64,000 bases of DNA from Anaerolineales bacterium UBA5195 (GTDB taxonomy: Bacteria; Chloroflexota; Anaerolineae; Anaerolineales; Villigracilaceae): positions 92,897 to 156,896 of the forward strand of contig DHVZ01000073.1 of the NCBI GenBank assembly GCA_002412925.1. The letters are read 5' to 3'. Positions 1 to 8,821 of this stretch are shown piece by piece; position 1 is the first letter of the stretch; every line of letters starts with the position of its first letter. The position numbers and the translations under genes are program-made. The notes beneath the pieces were generated by a model. The model was not told where the DNA came from and did no database searches. It was given only the letters and a program-made list of their open reading frames with translations.

Positions 1-70
1 GCCCGCCGCGCACACCCAAAATCAGAAATTCTTTCATCTTTCGTGAAGTACTGACACTGATTCGTCCAAA

Positions 71-1609
71 ATGCCAAACAAAATGACAACCTTGATATCT
101 CGCCTTGCCCACCTCCAAAACCACGCAACGCTCCTGATCGGCTTGCTCTTGACAGCGCCGGTGATTTTTTTCCAGGCGTTTCGATTTTCCTTCCCGCTTG
201 GCTATGCGGGCATGTTCGCCCTGATGGCAGAACAAATCGAGCAGGCGAATTTCGCCCTTCCAATGACCATCCCCCATTACGGACCCGGCGGGATTGCTTT
301 TGTCTACCCGCCATTTGCCATGTATGTCTTTGCCCTGGCGATCAAGCTTGGAATTCCATCCTGGACCTACCTGCGGTTGGTTCCCGCTGTTTTCATGCTG
401 CTCGCCCTGATTCCCCTTTACTACCTCGCCCTGGAACTGACCGGATCCAAGGCTGCCGCCCTCGTCTCGATGGTGCTGCTTGCGACAGCCCCTGCTGCCT
501 TTTACACTCACGTCTGGTCGGCAGGGGTTGTGCGAGCGCTGGCTCTTGGTTTTTGCCTGACCGGCCTGCTCTTTTACATACGGACTCTCAAACGCTTTTC
601 CTGGCGTAATTTCCTCCTGGCGGGATTCTTCCTGGGTCTGCTGTTCACCACGCACTGGTTGTATATTGTCTTTGCTGCCCTGGCCGGGCTCGCCTTCCTG
701 ATCGCAGACTGGAAACCCGCGCATCTCCCTGCCGCATTGGGCATTCTGATTACCGCCCTGCTGGTTGCCGCCCCCTGGCTGGGTCTTATCCTGCACCGCC
801 ACGGGCTTTCCAGTATCTTGATTGCATCTTCATCCCACGGCAATACCGCATTCCTGGTGAAATTGCAGGATGTCAATACTTTCCTGCAATTCATCGGAGG
901 AAACTTGAAATATGTTACCGACAACTGGTTTCTGGCAGCCCTGGCATTCCCCGGTCTCATCCTGCTGATTGCGCAGAGAAAATTCCAGCTCCCGCTGGCT
1001 TTTGTTTTCGTTCTATTCATGGGAGAGGCATTTTTTTACACTGTGCTCCTGGCCGTTATACTGGCTGGCGCATTTTGCGCATATGTCTTCCGCCAAATCC
1101 CCAAAACAACAGAAAACAAACTTCCGATTTTCTCGAAGCTCTCCTTGATAGTGTTGGTTGTACTGACCGCCTCAGCCGTGCTTTTCTCTGCCACAAGCGG
1201 CGTGTTGAAAATTATTCAATACCAGCCTGAGATCGATACCTATTCCCTGCAAATGGCGAAATTTATCCGCGATCAGACCAACCCTGAAGCCACCTATCTT
1301 TACATCGGCAAAATTAATGAAGCCGAATGGTTCCCTTACCTGCTCGACCGCACCCCGGTCTTCGCCCTGTGGGGCAGCGAATGGAAAGGGAACTACGACC
1401 AACAATCGGAGGCGCTGGTTGCCCTGCGCGAGTGCCAGTTGAAAAAAGACTGGGCCTGCATGGAAGCACTACAACAGCGAGAAAAAGTTGCCGCCGATCT
1501 GCTGGTTGGGCCAAACCAGCGCTGGCTGGCGATCCAAATCAAGGATACTCATGCCTGGAAGCTGCTCTACACCGACGATCGGTATCTTGTCTGGGAAAAG
1601 CTGGAGTGA
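71..1609 (+). CDS. Polytopic membrane protein, GT-C glycosyltransferase-like
   Basis: A 512-residue integral membrane protein recognised only by architecture. About ten to twelve hydrophobic segments span residues 18-375, followed by a soluble C-terminal part of roughly 130 residues. The first large loop after TM1 ends in a 'YPPFAMYVFAL' stretch, a Tyr-Pro-Pro pattern common at that place in lipid-linked-sugar (GT-C) glycosyltransferases. The C-terminal 'GKINEAEWFPYLLDRTP' and 'ALWGSEWKG' segments also recur in such proteins. A role in transferring sugars from a polyprenyl carrier on the outer membrane face is inference; no acceptor can be named. The ATG at 71 has no clear ribosome site, and a second in-frame ATG at 83 is equally possible. 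It precedes the aldolase gene by about 70 bases. Confidence 0.7.
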   Translation: MPNKMTTLISRLAHLQNHATLLIGLLLTAPVIFFQAFRFSFPLGYAGMFALMAEQIEQANFALPMTIPHYGPGGIAFVYPPFAMYVFALAIKLGIPSWTYLRLVPAVFMLLALIPLYYLALELTGSKAAALVSMVLLATAPAAFYTHVWSAGVVRALALGFCLTGLLFYIRTLKRFSWRNFLLAGFFLGLLFTTHWLYIVFAALAGLAFLIADWKPAHLPAALGILITALLVAAPWLGLILHRHGLSSILIASSSHGNTAFLVKLQDVNTFLQFIGGNLKYVTDNWFLAALAFPGLILLIAQRKFQLPLAFVFVLFMGEAFFYTVLLAVILAGAFCAYVFRQIPKTTENKLPIFSKLSLIVLVVLTASAVLFSATSGVLKIIQYQPEIDTYSLQMAKFIRDQTNPEATYLYIGKINEAEWFPYLLDRTPVFALWGSEWKGNYDQQSEALVALRECQLKKDWACMEALQQREKVAADLLVGPNQRWLAIQIKDTHAWKLLYTDDRYLVWEKLE

Positions 1610-1678
1610 GCTTGCAGACAGCGCCACTGTCCCCGCCCAAAACCAATCCGAAACTACCCCTTTCACACCGGAGAAAAC

Positions 1679-2446
1679 ATGCGCACAAACCCTGTTAAAA
1701 GGAAACTTGCCAACGGTGAAGCCTGCCGAGGTGTCTGGCTGGGTATCCCCAGTCCATTTAGCGCGCGCCTGTTGGCCCGCCTGCCCATCGACTGGCTGCT
1801 GATCGATGCCGAACATGCTCCGGTCGATGCTCCAACGCTTGCCCAGATGGTCGCCGCCATTGCAGAAACCGGCGGCCCTGCGCCCTTCGTCCGCGTAGCG
1901 CAGGCCAGTGTCGAGAACATAAAACGAGCGCTGGACTCTGGCGCTTACGGTGTCATCGCGCCGATGATCAACACCCGCGAGGAAGCCGAACAGGTTACAG
2001 CCTGGTCGAAATTCCCGCCCGAGGGCCAGCGCAGTTTTGGAAGCGCCTATGCCGGGTTATCCTTCGATATCTCCATGGGCGAATACCTGCGGACGGCAAA
2101 CGAGCAGGTTGTGCTCGGCATCCAGATCGAGAGCCAGGCCGCGCTAGGCAACCTGGATGAAATTTTCAGTGTCGAAGGAATCGACCTGGCCTTTGTCGGC
2201 CCAATTGACCTGTCCATTTCGCTGGGCCTCGACCCGCTGCCCGAAAACCCGCATCCAGTTTTCCAGCAGGCGCTGACAAAGATTATTGACGCCGCCAAGC
2301 GGCACCACCTGCCACTCGGGATCTACTGTTCCAACGGGAAAGCCGCCGCCGCGCGCATCGCCCAAGGCTTCCAATTCGTAAATATCACCAGCGACGTGGG
2401 CAGCCTGTCCAAAAACGTATTGGCCGAATTAGAAGCCTCGCAATGA
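1679..2446 (+). CDS. HpcH/HpaI-family aldolase
   Basis: Class II metal-dependent aldolase of the HpcH/HpaI (2-dehydro-3-deoxy-aldarate / 4-hydroxy-2-oxo-heptanedioate) family, 255 residues, normal length. These enzymes cleave 2-keto-4-hydroxy acids to pyruvate and an aldehyde. Visible family residues: the 'LLIDAEHAPVD' block with His46 as catalytic base, Arg72 in 'PFVRV', metal ligand Glu151 in 'GIQIESQA' and Asp177 in 'FVGPIDLS', matching the His-Arg-Glu-Asp set of E. coli HpaI. The ATG at 1679 follows a GGAG with good spacing. The stop overlaps the start of the FAD monooxygenase gene by four bases (ATGA), so the two are almost certainly co-translated. The exact substrate is not readable from sequence. 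Confidence 0.93.
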   Translation: MRTNPVKRKLANGEACRGVWLGIPSPFSARLLARLPIDWLLIDAEHAPVDAPTLAQMVAAIAETGGPAPFVRVAQASVENIKRALDSGAYGVIAPMINTREEAEQVTAWSKFPPEGQRSFGSAYAGLSFDISMGEYLRTANEQVVLGIQIESQAALGNLDEIFSVEGIDLAFVGPIDLSISLGLDPLPENPHPVFQQALTKIIDAAKRHHLPLGIYCSNGKAAAARIAQGFQFVNITSDVGSLSKNVLAELEASQ

Positions 2447-4047
2447 CAAAACCGCTCTTACCGGTCGTGATCGTTGGCGCCGGGCCAACCGGCATGACCG
2501 CCGCGCTCGATCTGGCGCATTACGGTGTTCCAAGCCTGCTGCTCGACGAAGACCATCATCTCAGCGACGGTTCGCGCGCCCTGGCGTATCACAGCACCGC
2601 GCTGACAGTTTGGGAAAAGTTCGGGGCGGCTGAGCCGATGCTCAAGCAGGGCATCGGCTGGTCGGTGCGGCATACCTATCGCGGCGAGAAAAGACTCTAC
2701 GTTCAGGATTTTGGGCAGCCATCTCCCGGTTTTCTGCCGCGCTATATCAACCTGCCGCAGGCCGATGTGGAACGCCACTTGCTCGAAAGGATCGAAGCCA
2801 ATCCGCTCATCGACCTGCGCTGGGGCCATCGGGTCGTGAGCCTCTCCCAGAATGCCGATGAAACCGAACTCGAAGTGGAAACGCCCCAGGGCAGGCTCAA
2901 CCTAAGGGGGCAATATCTCCTGGCTTGCGATGGCGCGCACAGCACAATGCGCAAGCTGCTCCAGCTGGATTTCCCCGGACAGACCTTCAACGATTACTTC
3001 CTGATCGCCGATATCAAGGCCCACCTGGACCTCCCCCAAGAACCGCGCTTCTTTTTCGATCACCCGACCAATCCCGGCAAAACAGTGCTGATCCATCCCC
3101 AGCCGGAGGGCATCTGGCGCATCGACTGGCAAATTGGAGCGTCTGCAGACCCGCAGCTTGAGGCCAGCCCTGAAAAGATGGACCAGCGCATCCGCGCCCT
3201 GATTGGCAATGCTCCTTACGAAATCGTCTGGGTGAGCGCCTATCGCTTCCACCAGCGCCTGCTGGCACGCTTAAAGCACGGGCGTGTGTTCTTTGCCGGG
3301 GATGCGGCGCATCTTGTGGCCCCATTTGGCGCTCGCGGCTTGAACAGCGCCATCCAGGATGTGGAAAACCTGGCCTGGAAACTGGCTTGGGTGCTCAAAG
3401 GCCTGGCTCCCGCCAGGCTGCTGGAAACCTATCAGGCCGAACGCTGGGCAGCCCAAGCCGAAAACCAGCGCGTGACCATCGCCACCATGCGCTTCATGGC
3501 ACCGAATACGGCTTTCCTGCGCTTTCGCCGGAACCTGATCCTGTGGCTGAGTGGATTCCACGAACCCGCCCGCAAATGGGTCGATAGCGGCAAGATGAGC
3601 ACACCCTTTGTTTACACGGACACGCCCCTGCTCACGCCCGACATTCCCGGCGAAACCTGGAACAATGCGCCCGTCCTGGGCGCCAGGCCGCCGGATTTGC
3701 CTTTAACGGTCATTTGCAACGGGCAAACCCGACCCACCTTCCTGCGTCGGCTGTTTGGGTCGGGTTTCGTCGCGCTCTATTTTGCCGATCAAACTGCCCC
3801 GGCGCACGAATTTTCCGAGAATCTGGCAGAGCAGATCAAATTCCCATTTGAATTTTATCCCGTCATCTCCTGGAAAAACAACACCAGCAAGGCGGTTCTC
3901 GACGCTGATGGCAGCCTGTCAAAAGCCCTGTCTGCCCGGTCTGGGACACTTTACCTTTTCCGCCCAGACGGGCACCTGGCCCTGCGCCGCCGCAGCGGGG
4001 AAGCGCAAGATATCATCGAATATGATGAGATGCTCCATAAAATATGA
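2443..4047 (+). CDS. FAD-dependent aromatic monooxygenase (MhpA/phenol hydroxylase-like)
   Basis: Group A flavoprotein hydroxylase, 534 residues. The N-terminal Rossmann fingerprint is GAGPTG at residues 12-17 in 'VVIVGAGPTGMTAALDLAHYG'-type context. The second FAD motif is Asp287 in 'FFAGDAAHLVAPFGARG', followed by 'GLNSAIQDVENLAWKL', as in phenol, 3-(3-hydroxyphenyl)propionate and polyketide hydroxylases. These use NAD(P)H and O2 to hydroxylate an aromatic ring. Residues ~380-534 form the more variable C-terminal part. It is translationally coupled to the HpaI-like aldolase, which would suit a short aromatic-acid degradation route (hydroxylation, then aldol cleavage of a ring-fission product). 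No ring-cleavage dioxygenase is visible nearby, so the pathway is inference. Confidence 0.9.
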   Translation: MTKPLLPVVIVGAGPTGMTAALDLAHYGVPSLLLDEDHHLSDGSRALAYHSTALTVWEKFGAAEPMLKQGIGWSVRHTYRGEKRLYVQDFGQPSPGFLPRYINLPQADVERHLLERIEANPLIDLRWGHRVVSLSQNADETELEVETPQGRLNLRGQYLLACDGAHSTMRKLLQLDFPGQTFNDYFLIADIKAHLDLPQEPRFFFDHPTNPGKTVLIHPQPEGIWRIDWQIGASADPQLEASPEKMDQRIRALIGNAPYEIVWVSAYRFHQRLLARLKHGRVFFAGDAAHLVAPFGARGLNSAIQDVENLAWKLAWVLKGLAPARLLETYQAERWAAQAENQRVTIATMRFMAPNTAFLRFRRNLILWLSGFHEPARKWVDSGKMSTPFVYTDTPLLTPDIPGETWNNAPVLGARPPDLPLTVICNGQTRPTFLRRLFGSGFVALYFADQTAPAHEFSENLAEQIKFPFEFYPVISWKNNTSKAVLDADGSLSKALSARSGTLYLFRPDGHLALRRRSGEAQDIIEYDEMLHKI

Positions 4048-4145
4048 TAGTCACTGTGTGAGCGTATAATTGGTTTGGGAATAAAACTTCAAGGTTCTCT
4101 TTTCTTCGGGTCTTTTAGTTTTCCGGCAGTATCCAGGAGAAGATC

Positions 4146-5021
4146 ATGCAAAGAGCGATCCGTTTCAGTGGAATAGCGATGTTGGTATGGTTGGTCTCTG
4201 GCTGCGCCGGGACGACGGCAACGCCAACCGTTGCCCCGGCCCAACCTGCCAGCCCCACAGCCATTCCGACGCCAGCCCTCATATTTTCCCCCCCGCCGCC
4301 CACCGCCACTGGCGTACCTACTTCCACGCCATCCATTGTTTTCGAATCATTCGAATTCCCGCGCCTATCGGTTGCCGTCCCCGCCTCCATCGCCAGCGGC
4401 GCCGAAAGTCAACTTATTCCGCTTGGCACGACAGATACGCCGACGCGCGAGAACTTCCCTCGTCATCTGTTGATTGACCTGAAAGGTTATCCCGGCCCAA
4501 CGATTAAATACCAGGGGCCTGCCATCCGGATCTACACCACAACAGGCCTGGAACTCGTCTACAAAAATCAGATCCAAAATACGCGCCAGGTGATCGACGG
4601 AAGCCCGCCCGATTCCGGTATTTATCCGGCTTTACCGATCGTATTTGGTACCACCCAGCTCCAAATCCGCATGAAACCGCTGGCTTTCCAGGGTGGAAAA
4701 GGCTTCCGGTACCTGGAATACGAAAACATACCCTCGCTGGACACCTTAAACAACCAGCATATGAATTACGTTTACCAGGGCATCAGCGCCGATGGAAAAT
4801 ACTACATCTCGGTGATTTTGCCGGTCACTATGCCATTCTTGAACGACACCATCGCGCTTGTCGCCACGCAAGCTGCCACGATGACCACGCCAGTGCCTGA
4901 ACAATTGCTCCTGCTGCCCATCCTGCAAAAATTACAGTCAGCCGATGACTCGGAATTCAGCCCATCCCTGGCTATTCTGGATGAAATCATCGCCTCGCTG
5001 AATTTAGGACAACCGCAGTAG
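4146..5021 (+). CDS. Hypothetical lipoprotein
   Basis: A 291-residue predicted lipoprotein of unknown function. Residues 1-20 form a lipoprotein signal ending in the lipobox 'VSGC' (Cys20). A Thr/Pro/Ala-rich linker follows to about residue 60, then a globular mostly beta-type domain ending near residue 285. AGGAGAAG sits just ahead of the ATG. No enzymatic motif was recognised. It lies between the monooxygenase and a beta-lactamase-fold hydrolase, all in the same direction, without tight spacing that would prove an operon. Confidence 0.8.
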   Translation: MQRAIRFSGIAMLVWLVSGCAGTTATPTVAPAQPASPTAIPTPALIFSPPPPTATGVPTSTPSIVFESFEFPRLSVAVPASIASGAESQLIPLGTTDTPTRENFPRHLLIDLKGYPGPTIKYQGPAIRIYTTTGLELVYKNQIQNTRQVIDGSPPDSGIYPALPIVFGTTQLQIRMKPLAFQGGKGFRYLEYENIPSLDTLNNQHMNYVYQGISADGKYYISVILPVTMPFLNDTIALVATQAATMTTPVPEQLLLLPILQKLQSADDSEFSPSLAILDEIIASLNLGQPQ

Positions 5022-5071
5022 TATCCATCTAAACATTTCAACTTACGCTTGAGGCCACAAAAGGTGAAACT

Positions 5072-6451
5072 ATGAACCGCAAAAGCGCGCTGGAAAAGAT
5101 CAAGGATAAGAAATTCAAGAAACTCTGCGAGATCATCGTCGCCGAGATGAAACGCCTGGATGTGCCGGGCGTTTCTGTTGGGGTTTGGAATGCCGGGAAG
5201 GAATTCAGCGCCGGTTTTGGCGTCACCAGCGTTGAAAACCCGCTGCCGGTTAACGCCGACACGCTTTTCCAGGTCGGCTCAATCAGCAAAACCTTCACCG
5301 GCACGCTCCTGATGCGCCTGGTTGAAATGGGCAGGCTGGATTTGGATGCCCCCGTCCGGACGTATTTACCTCGTTTACAACTCTCCGACCCGGACGTGAC
5401 GGCCAAAGTCACCACCCGCCACCTGCTCACCCATACCGGCGGCTGGGTCGGCGACTATTTCAACGACTTCGGCAACGGGAACAATGCCCTGGCGAAAATG
5501 GTCAAAAGCCTGGTTAAACTGCCGCAGGTCACCCCGCTGGGAGAAACCTGGTCCTACAACAATACCGGGTTTAACCTCGCCGGGCGGCTGGTGGAAGTGC
5601 TGACAAAAATGCCTTACGAAAAGGCGGCGCAGGCAATCCTGCTCGACCCACTCGGCCTGAAGATGAGCTTTTTCTATCCCGATGACAACCTGCTCACGCA
5701 CCGTTTCGCCGTTGGCCACGCGAAATGGGATGACGAAGTCAAAGTGGCCCGTCCCTGGGCTGTGGGGCGGGCGACCAACCCGGTTGGCGGGTTGGTCAGC
5801 ACGGTCAAAGACCTGCTTGCTTACGCCCGCTTCCAAATGGGCAACGGTGAACAGGTCGTCTCGCGCGAGAGCCTGGAAACCATGCGCGTCCCCCAGGCCG
5901 AAGCGGGCGGGCGCGGCAAAATCGGACTGACCTGGTTCATCCGCAGCAGCCAGGCCGGGGAACTGACAATTTTCGGGCACGGCGGCGCTACGCATGGACA
6001 ACAAGCCGTCCTGCAATTCATTCCGGAGAAAAATTTCGCGCTGGCCGCATTGGCAAACAGCGACGATGGCGGCCGGATCACTGACAATCTGCTCAAATGG
6101 GCGCTGGAGATTTACTTCGACAGCACCCTGCCCACCCCAACCCCCTCCCAAAAACCAGATATTGAGTTGGAAGAATATGCCGGGACCTACGACCTGCCGC
6201 TTTCGGCCTTCACCCTGGAGGTCAAAGACGGTTATCTCGTGAAAAACGAGATCCCACGCGGGGGCTTCCCCACGCCCGAAACACCTCCCGGCCCGGCTGC
6301 ACCGCCCATCCGGCTGGCTTTTTACGACCAGGATCGCGTCATTGGCCTGGATGAGCCGGGCAAAGGCGCACTGGGTGATTTCCTGCGCGACAAAAAGGGC
6401 AAGTTGAGCCTGTTCCGCATCGGCGGGCGGGCGCATCCAAAAGCTGTATAA
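5072..6451 (+). CDS. Serine hydrolase of the beta-lactamase / class C-like family
   Basis: Penicillin-binding-fold serine hydrolase of 459 residues. The catalytic SxxK is Ser70-Ile-Ser-Lys73 in 'FQVGSISKTFTG', the YxN motif is Tyr162-Asn-Asn164 in 'TWSYNNTGFNLAG', and a late 'FGHGGATHG' supplies the HxG-like third motif. Family members include class C beta-lactamases, D-aminopeptidases and esterases, so the substrate is open. A C-terminal extension from about residue 350 resembles the small beta-barrel domain often appended to these enzymes. No signal peptide is seen, suggesting a cytoplasmic enzyme. A good site, AAAAGGTGAA, precedes the ATG. The stop lies 7 bases before the GH31 start. Confidence 0.9.
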   Translation: MNRKSALEKIKDKKFKKLCEIIVAEMKRLDVPGVSVGVWNAGKEFSAGFGVTSVENPLPVNADTLFQVGSISKTFTGTLLMRLVEMGRLDLDAPVRTYLPRLQLSDPDVTAKVTTRHLLTHTGGWVGDYFNDFGNGNNALAKMVKSLVKLPQVTPLGETWSYNNTGFNLAGRLVEVLTKMPYEKAAQAILLDPLGLKMSFFYPDDNLLTHRFAVGHAKWDDEVKVARPWAVGRATNPVGGLVSTVKDLLAYARFQMGNGEQVVSRESLETMRVPQAEAGGRGKIGLTWFIRSSQAGELTIFGHGGATHGQQAVLQFIPEKNFALAALANSDDGGRITDNLLKWALEIYFDSTLPTPTPSQKPDIELEEYAGTYDLPLSAFTLEVKDGYLVKNEIPRGGFPTPETPPGPAAPPIRLAFYDQDRVIGLDEPGKGALGDFLRDKKGKLSLFRIGGRAHPKAV

Positions 6452-6452
6452 T
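6447..6452 (+). promoter_or_regulatory. Candidate -10 element for a leaderless transcript
   Basis: TATAAT, overlapping the stop codon of the upstream hydrolase gene, ends exactly six bases before the ATG of the GH31 gene, so a transcript would begin at or next to the start codon. No convincing -35 is present and no ribosome site precedes the ATG. The same -10/N6/start arrangement is seen before the PBP1C gene at 18768. Confidence 0.35.
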
Positions 6453-6458
6453 CATCCC

Positions 6459-8807
6459 ATGGCCGCAGCCGATCTCATCCGCGTACTTGCTCCAAATGCC
6501 GTGCGCGTCACGCATTTCAACCCGGCGACAGGACAGCCAGCCGAGCGTCCCTGGCTGAAAGATGTGCTGCTCAATCTCCCCAGAAGCGAAAAACACGGCG
6601 TTCCCATCACTGTCGCGCCCCAAAACGGATTGGTCTGTGCCCAAAACCATCCCGGGGATTGCTTTTTTAAGGAAATCGCCACCCCCGTGCTCGGCGTCAA
6701 AAAAAGCCGCCCATACTTCTATTTCGACATCCCCCAGACAGCTTTCCACCTGGGCCGTCGCCACGTCGATGACGGCATCCAGCTAACCCTGGGTGTCTCC
6801 CCCGGCGAATCCTTCTTTGGCTGGGGCGAATGGTTCAACGCTTTCGAGCGTAAAACCGGACGAGTGGAACTCGATAACCGCAACGCCCTGTTCGGCGAGC
6901 AAAATCACCTCACTTATTCCGGACTGCCTTTTTTTATTTCCAGCCAGGGTTATGGCTTCCTGCTGCTCAATTCGCACCGTTCCCAATGGGAGATTTCCGC
7001 CACGCAGCTCAGCGTGACAGCCGATGGCCCCGGTGCAGATTACATTCTGATCTACGGCCCGGCATACAAGGAAATCCTGCGCACTTATACCGCACTGACT
7101 GGCCGACCGCCGCTCCTGCCGCGCTGGGGTTTTGGATTGTGGGTCACCAGCTATCCACAAGAACACCAGGACACCGTGCTGGATTTCGTGCGCCGTCACC
7201 GCGAAAAGAAAATTCCACTGGATGCCATCATCCTGGACTATCACTGGGAAGAGAAATTCCACAACTTCAAGTGGCGCAAGCGATTAATTCCCGACCCGCA
7301 GGCCTTGATTGCCGGTTTAAAAGCCGAAGGCGTCCGCCTGGGGCTGATCCTGACCTCCTACCTGAACACCCGCAACCGGCCATTTCAAAAATGGCTGCTC
7401 AATACCTTCGGCCAAAACATCACCCCCGGCTTGGAACATGATGACGAGCGCGCCCTGGACGAATTCACGGAAGCCAAAGCGAAAGGATTGCTGGCACATG
7501 ACAACGTGCGCTGGTGGTTCGGCGCCGGCGGCATACTCGACTTCACCAACCCGGCGACCGTCGGCTGGTGGCAGGAAAAACTGCGCCCGCTCTTTGAGAC
7601 CGGTGCGGGATTCATCAAAAACGATGATGGCGAAGACCTGCCTGATGACGCACAGGCCTCGAATGGGATGGACGGGCGTGAATACCATAATATATACGGG
7701 TTTTACTATGGCCGGGCAACTTACGAGAGATTCGGGGATTCACCCTCGCCCCATCCCTCTCCTGGGGCGAGGGGATTGATCTACGCCCGCACTGCCTGGA
7801 TCGGCTCCCAGCGTTACCCCGCCCTGTTCCTGGGTGACCAGAATGCTGATTTCGAGAGCCTCCGGCGCAGTATCCGCGGTGGGTTAAACCTGGCCCTAGC
7901 CGGCTTCTCGTACTGGACGGCCGACGTGTTCGGGCTCTCGGGCAAAACCTCGCCGGAAACACATATTCGCTATGCGCAATGGGCTTTACTCAGCCCGGTG
8001 GCGCGCTATTTCGTCCGCCCTGAAATAATCGACAAGACCCGCTTCCCCTGGTCGCACAATGCGCAGGTGGAGTTCAATTTCCGCAGGTACGCTGAACTGC
8101 GCATGCGCCTGCTGCCCTATTACAACACGCTGGCGCATGAAAGCTACCTGACCGGCATTCCGATCATGCGCCCTTTAATGCTCGAATTCCCAGAAGATCT
8201 CCGCCTGCGCTGTGTGGATGACCAGGTTTTGCTCGGCGAACATTTGATGATCTGCCCGGTCGTCGAGCAGGGCGCAAAATCGCGCAAAATCACCCTGCCC
8301 GCTGGAGTTTGGCACGATTTCTGGTCCGAGCGCACCTGGCAGGGGCCTGTCTCCGTCGAATATCCCGCCCCTCTCGACCGCCTGCCCCTGCTGGTGCGCG
8401 GCGGGACAATCCTGCCAATGGGACCGGTTTTGCAGAACATTCCAGATGGACACGCCTTCGACCACCTGGAGTTCCACGTCTGGCCGCCATACCCGGCCGA
8501 GGGTCTTTTCTTCGATGACGACGGGCATTCAACAGCCTATCAACACGAAGGCTTCTCACGCACTCGCCTGCGGGCAGAACAAAAAGGCGGCAAAGTGGTC
8601 ATACGCATCTCGGCGGCGCAGGGCCATTTCGATGGACAGGTGAAAAAGCGCCGGGTGGATCTCATCTTACACCGCGCCGGAGAATTGGAGTCTGCGCGGG
8701 TCAATGGCGAAAATGCCCCGGTCACAATCCAGCCCGGGCATGTCCGCGTTTCCTTTGAACATACCGTCTTGAAGGATGCGTTTGTCGAAGTCAATTTTCG
8801 CGCTTGA
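6459..8807 (+). CDS. Glycoside hydrolase family 31 (alpha-glucosidase / alpha-xylosidase type)
   Basis: Retaining alpha-glycosidase of GH31, 782 residues. After an N-terminal beta-sandwich (to ~residue 220), the (beta/alpha)8 barrel shows 'DAIILDYHWEEKF' and the nucleophile Asp389 in 'FIKNDDGEDLP', which lines up with the KTDFGE motif of E. coli YicI. The acid/base is Asp460 in 'YPALFLGDQNADFESL', and 'GFSYWTADVFG' follows. Lacking a signal peptide, it should act in the cytoplasm on imported oligosaccharides. The closest motif match is to alpha-xylosidases, but alpha-glucosidase activity cannot be excluded. Residues ~427-440 are encoded by a palindromic genomic repeat (7743-7773) inserted in frame just ahead of the acid/base region. 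Confidence 0.93.
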   Translation: MAAADLIRVLAPNAVRVTHFNPATGQPAERPWLKDVLLNLPRSEKHGVPITVAPQNGLVCAQNHPGDCFFKEIATPVLGVKKSRPYFYFDIPQTAFHLGRRHVDDGIQLTLGVSPGESFFGWGEWFNAFERKTGRVELDNRNALFGEQNHLTYSGLPFFISSQGYGFLLLNSHRSQWEISATQLSVTADGPGADYILIYGPAYKEILRTYTALTGRPPLLPRWGFGLWVTSYPQEHQDTVLDFVRRHREKKIPLDAIILDYHWEEKFHNFKWRKRLIPDPQALIAGLKAEGVRLGLILTSYLNTRNRPFQKWLLNTFGQNITPGLEHDDERALDEFTEAKAKGLLAHDNVRWWFGAGGILDFTNPATVGWWQEKLRPLFETGAGFIKNDDGEDLPDDAQASNGMDGREYHNIYGFYYGRATYERFGDSPSPHPSPGARGLIYARTAWIGSQRYPALFLGDQNADFESLRRSIRGGLNLALAGFSYWTADVFGLSGKTSPETHIRYAQWALLSPVARYFVRPEIIDKTRFPWSHNAQVEFNFRRYAELRMRLLPYYNTLAHESYLTGIPIMRPLMLEFPEDLRLRCVDDQVLLGEHLMICPVVEQGAKSRKITLPAGVWHDFWSERTWQGPVSVEYPAPLDRLPLLVRGGTILPMGPVLQNIPDGHAFDHLEFHVWPPYPAEGLFFDDDGHSTAYQHEGFSRTRLRAEQKGGKVVIRISAAQGHFDGQVKKRRVDLILHRAGELESARVNGENAPVTIQPGHVRVSFEHTVLKDAFVEVNFRA
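7743..7773. repeat. Palindromic repeat inside the GH31 coding region
   Basis: A 10-bp perfect inverted repeat, CCCTCGCCCC and GGGGCGAGGG, with an 11-base spacer. It encodes the low-complexity stretch 'SPSPHPSPGARG' in frame. The sequence style (CCCTCGCCCCATCCCTCTCC) is that of an intergenic repeat common in bacterial genomes rather than of GH31 enzymes. Confidence 0.7.
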
Positions 8808-8821
8808 GTAATTGGATAAAA

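Noticed and set aside
4065..4070. TATAAT upstream of the lipoprotein gene at 4146
   Set aside because: No -35 or extended -10 at proper distance; kept only as a note.
5375..6436. 353-codon open frame on the minus strand
   Set aside because: Antisense to the beta-lactamase-fold hydrolase with its clear SxxK and YxN motifs.
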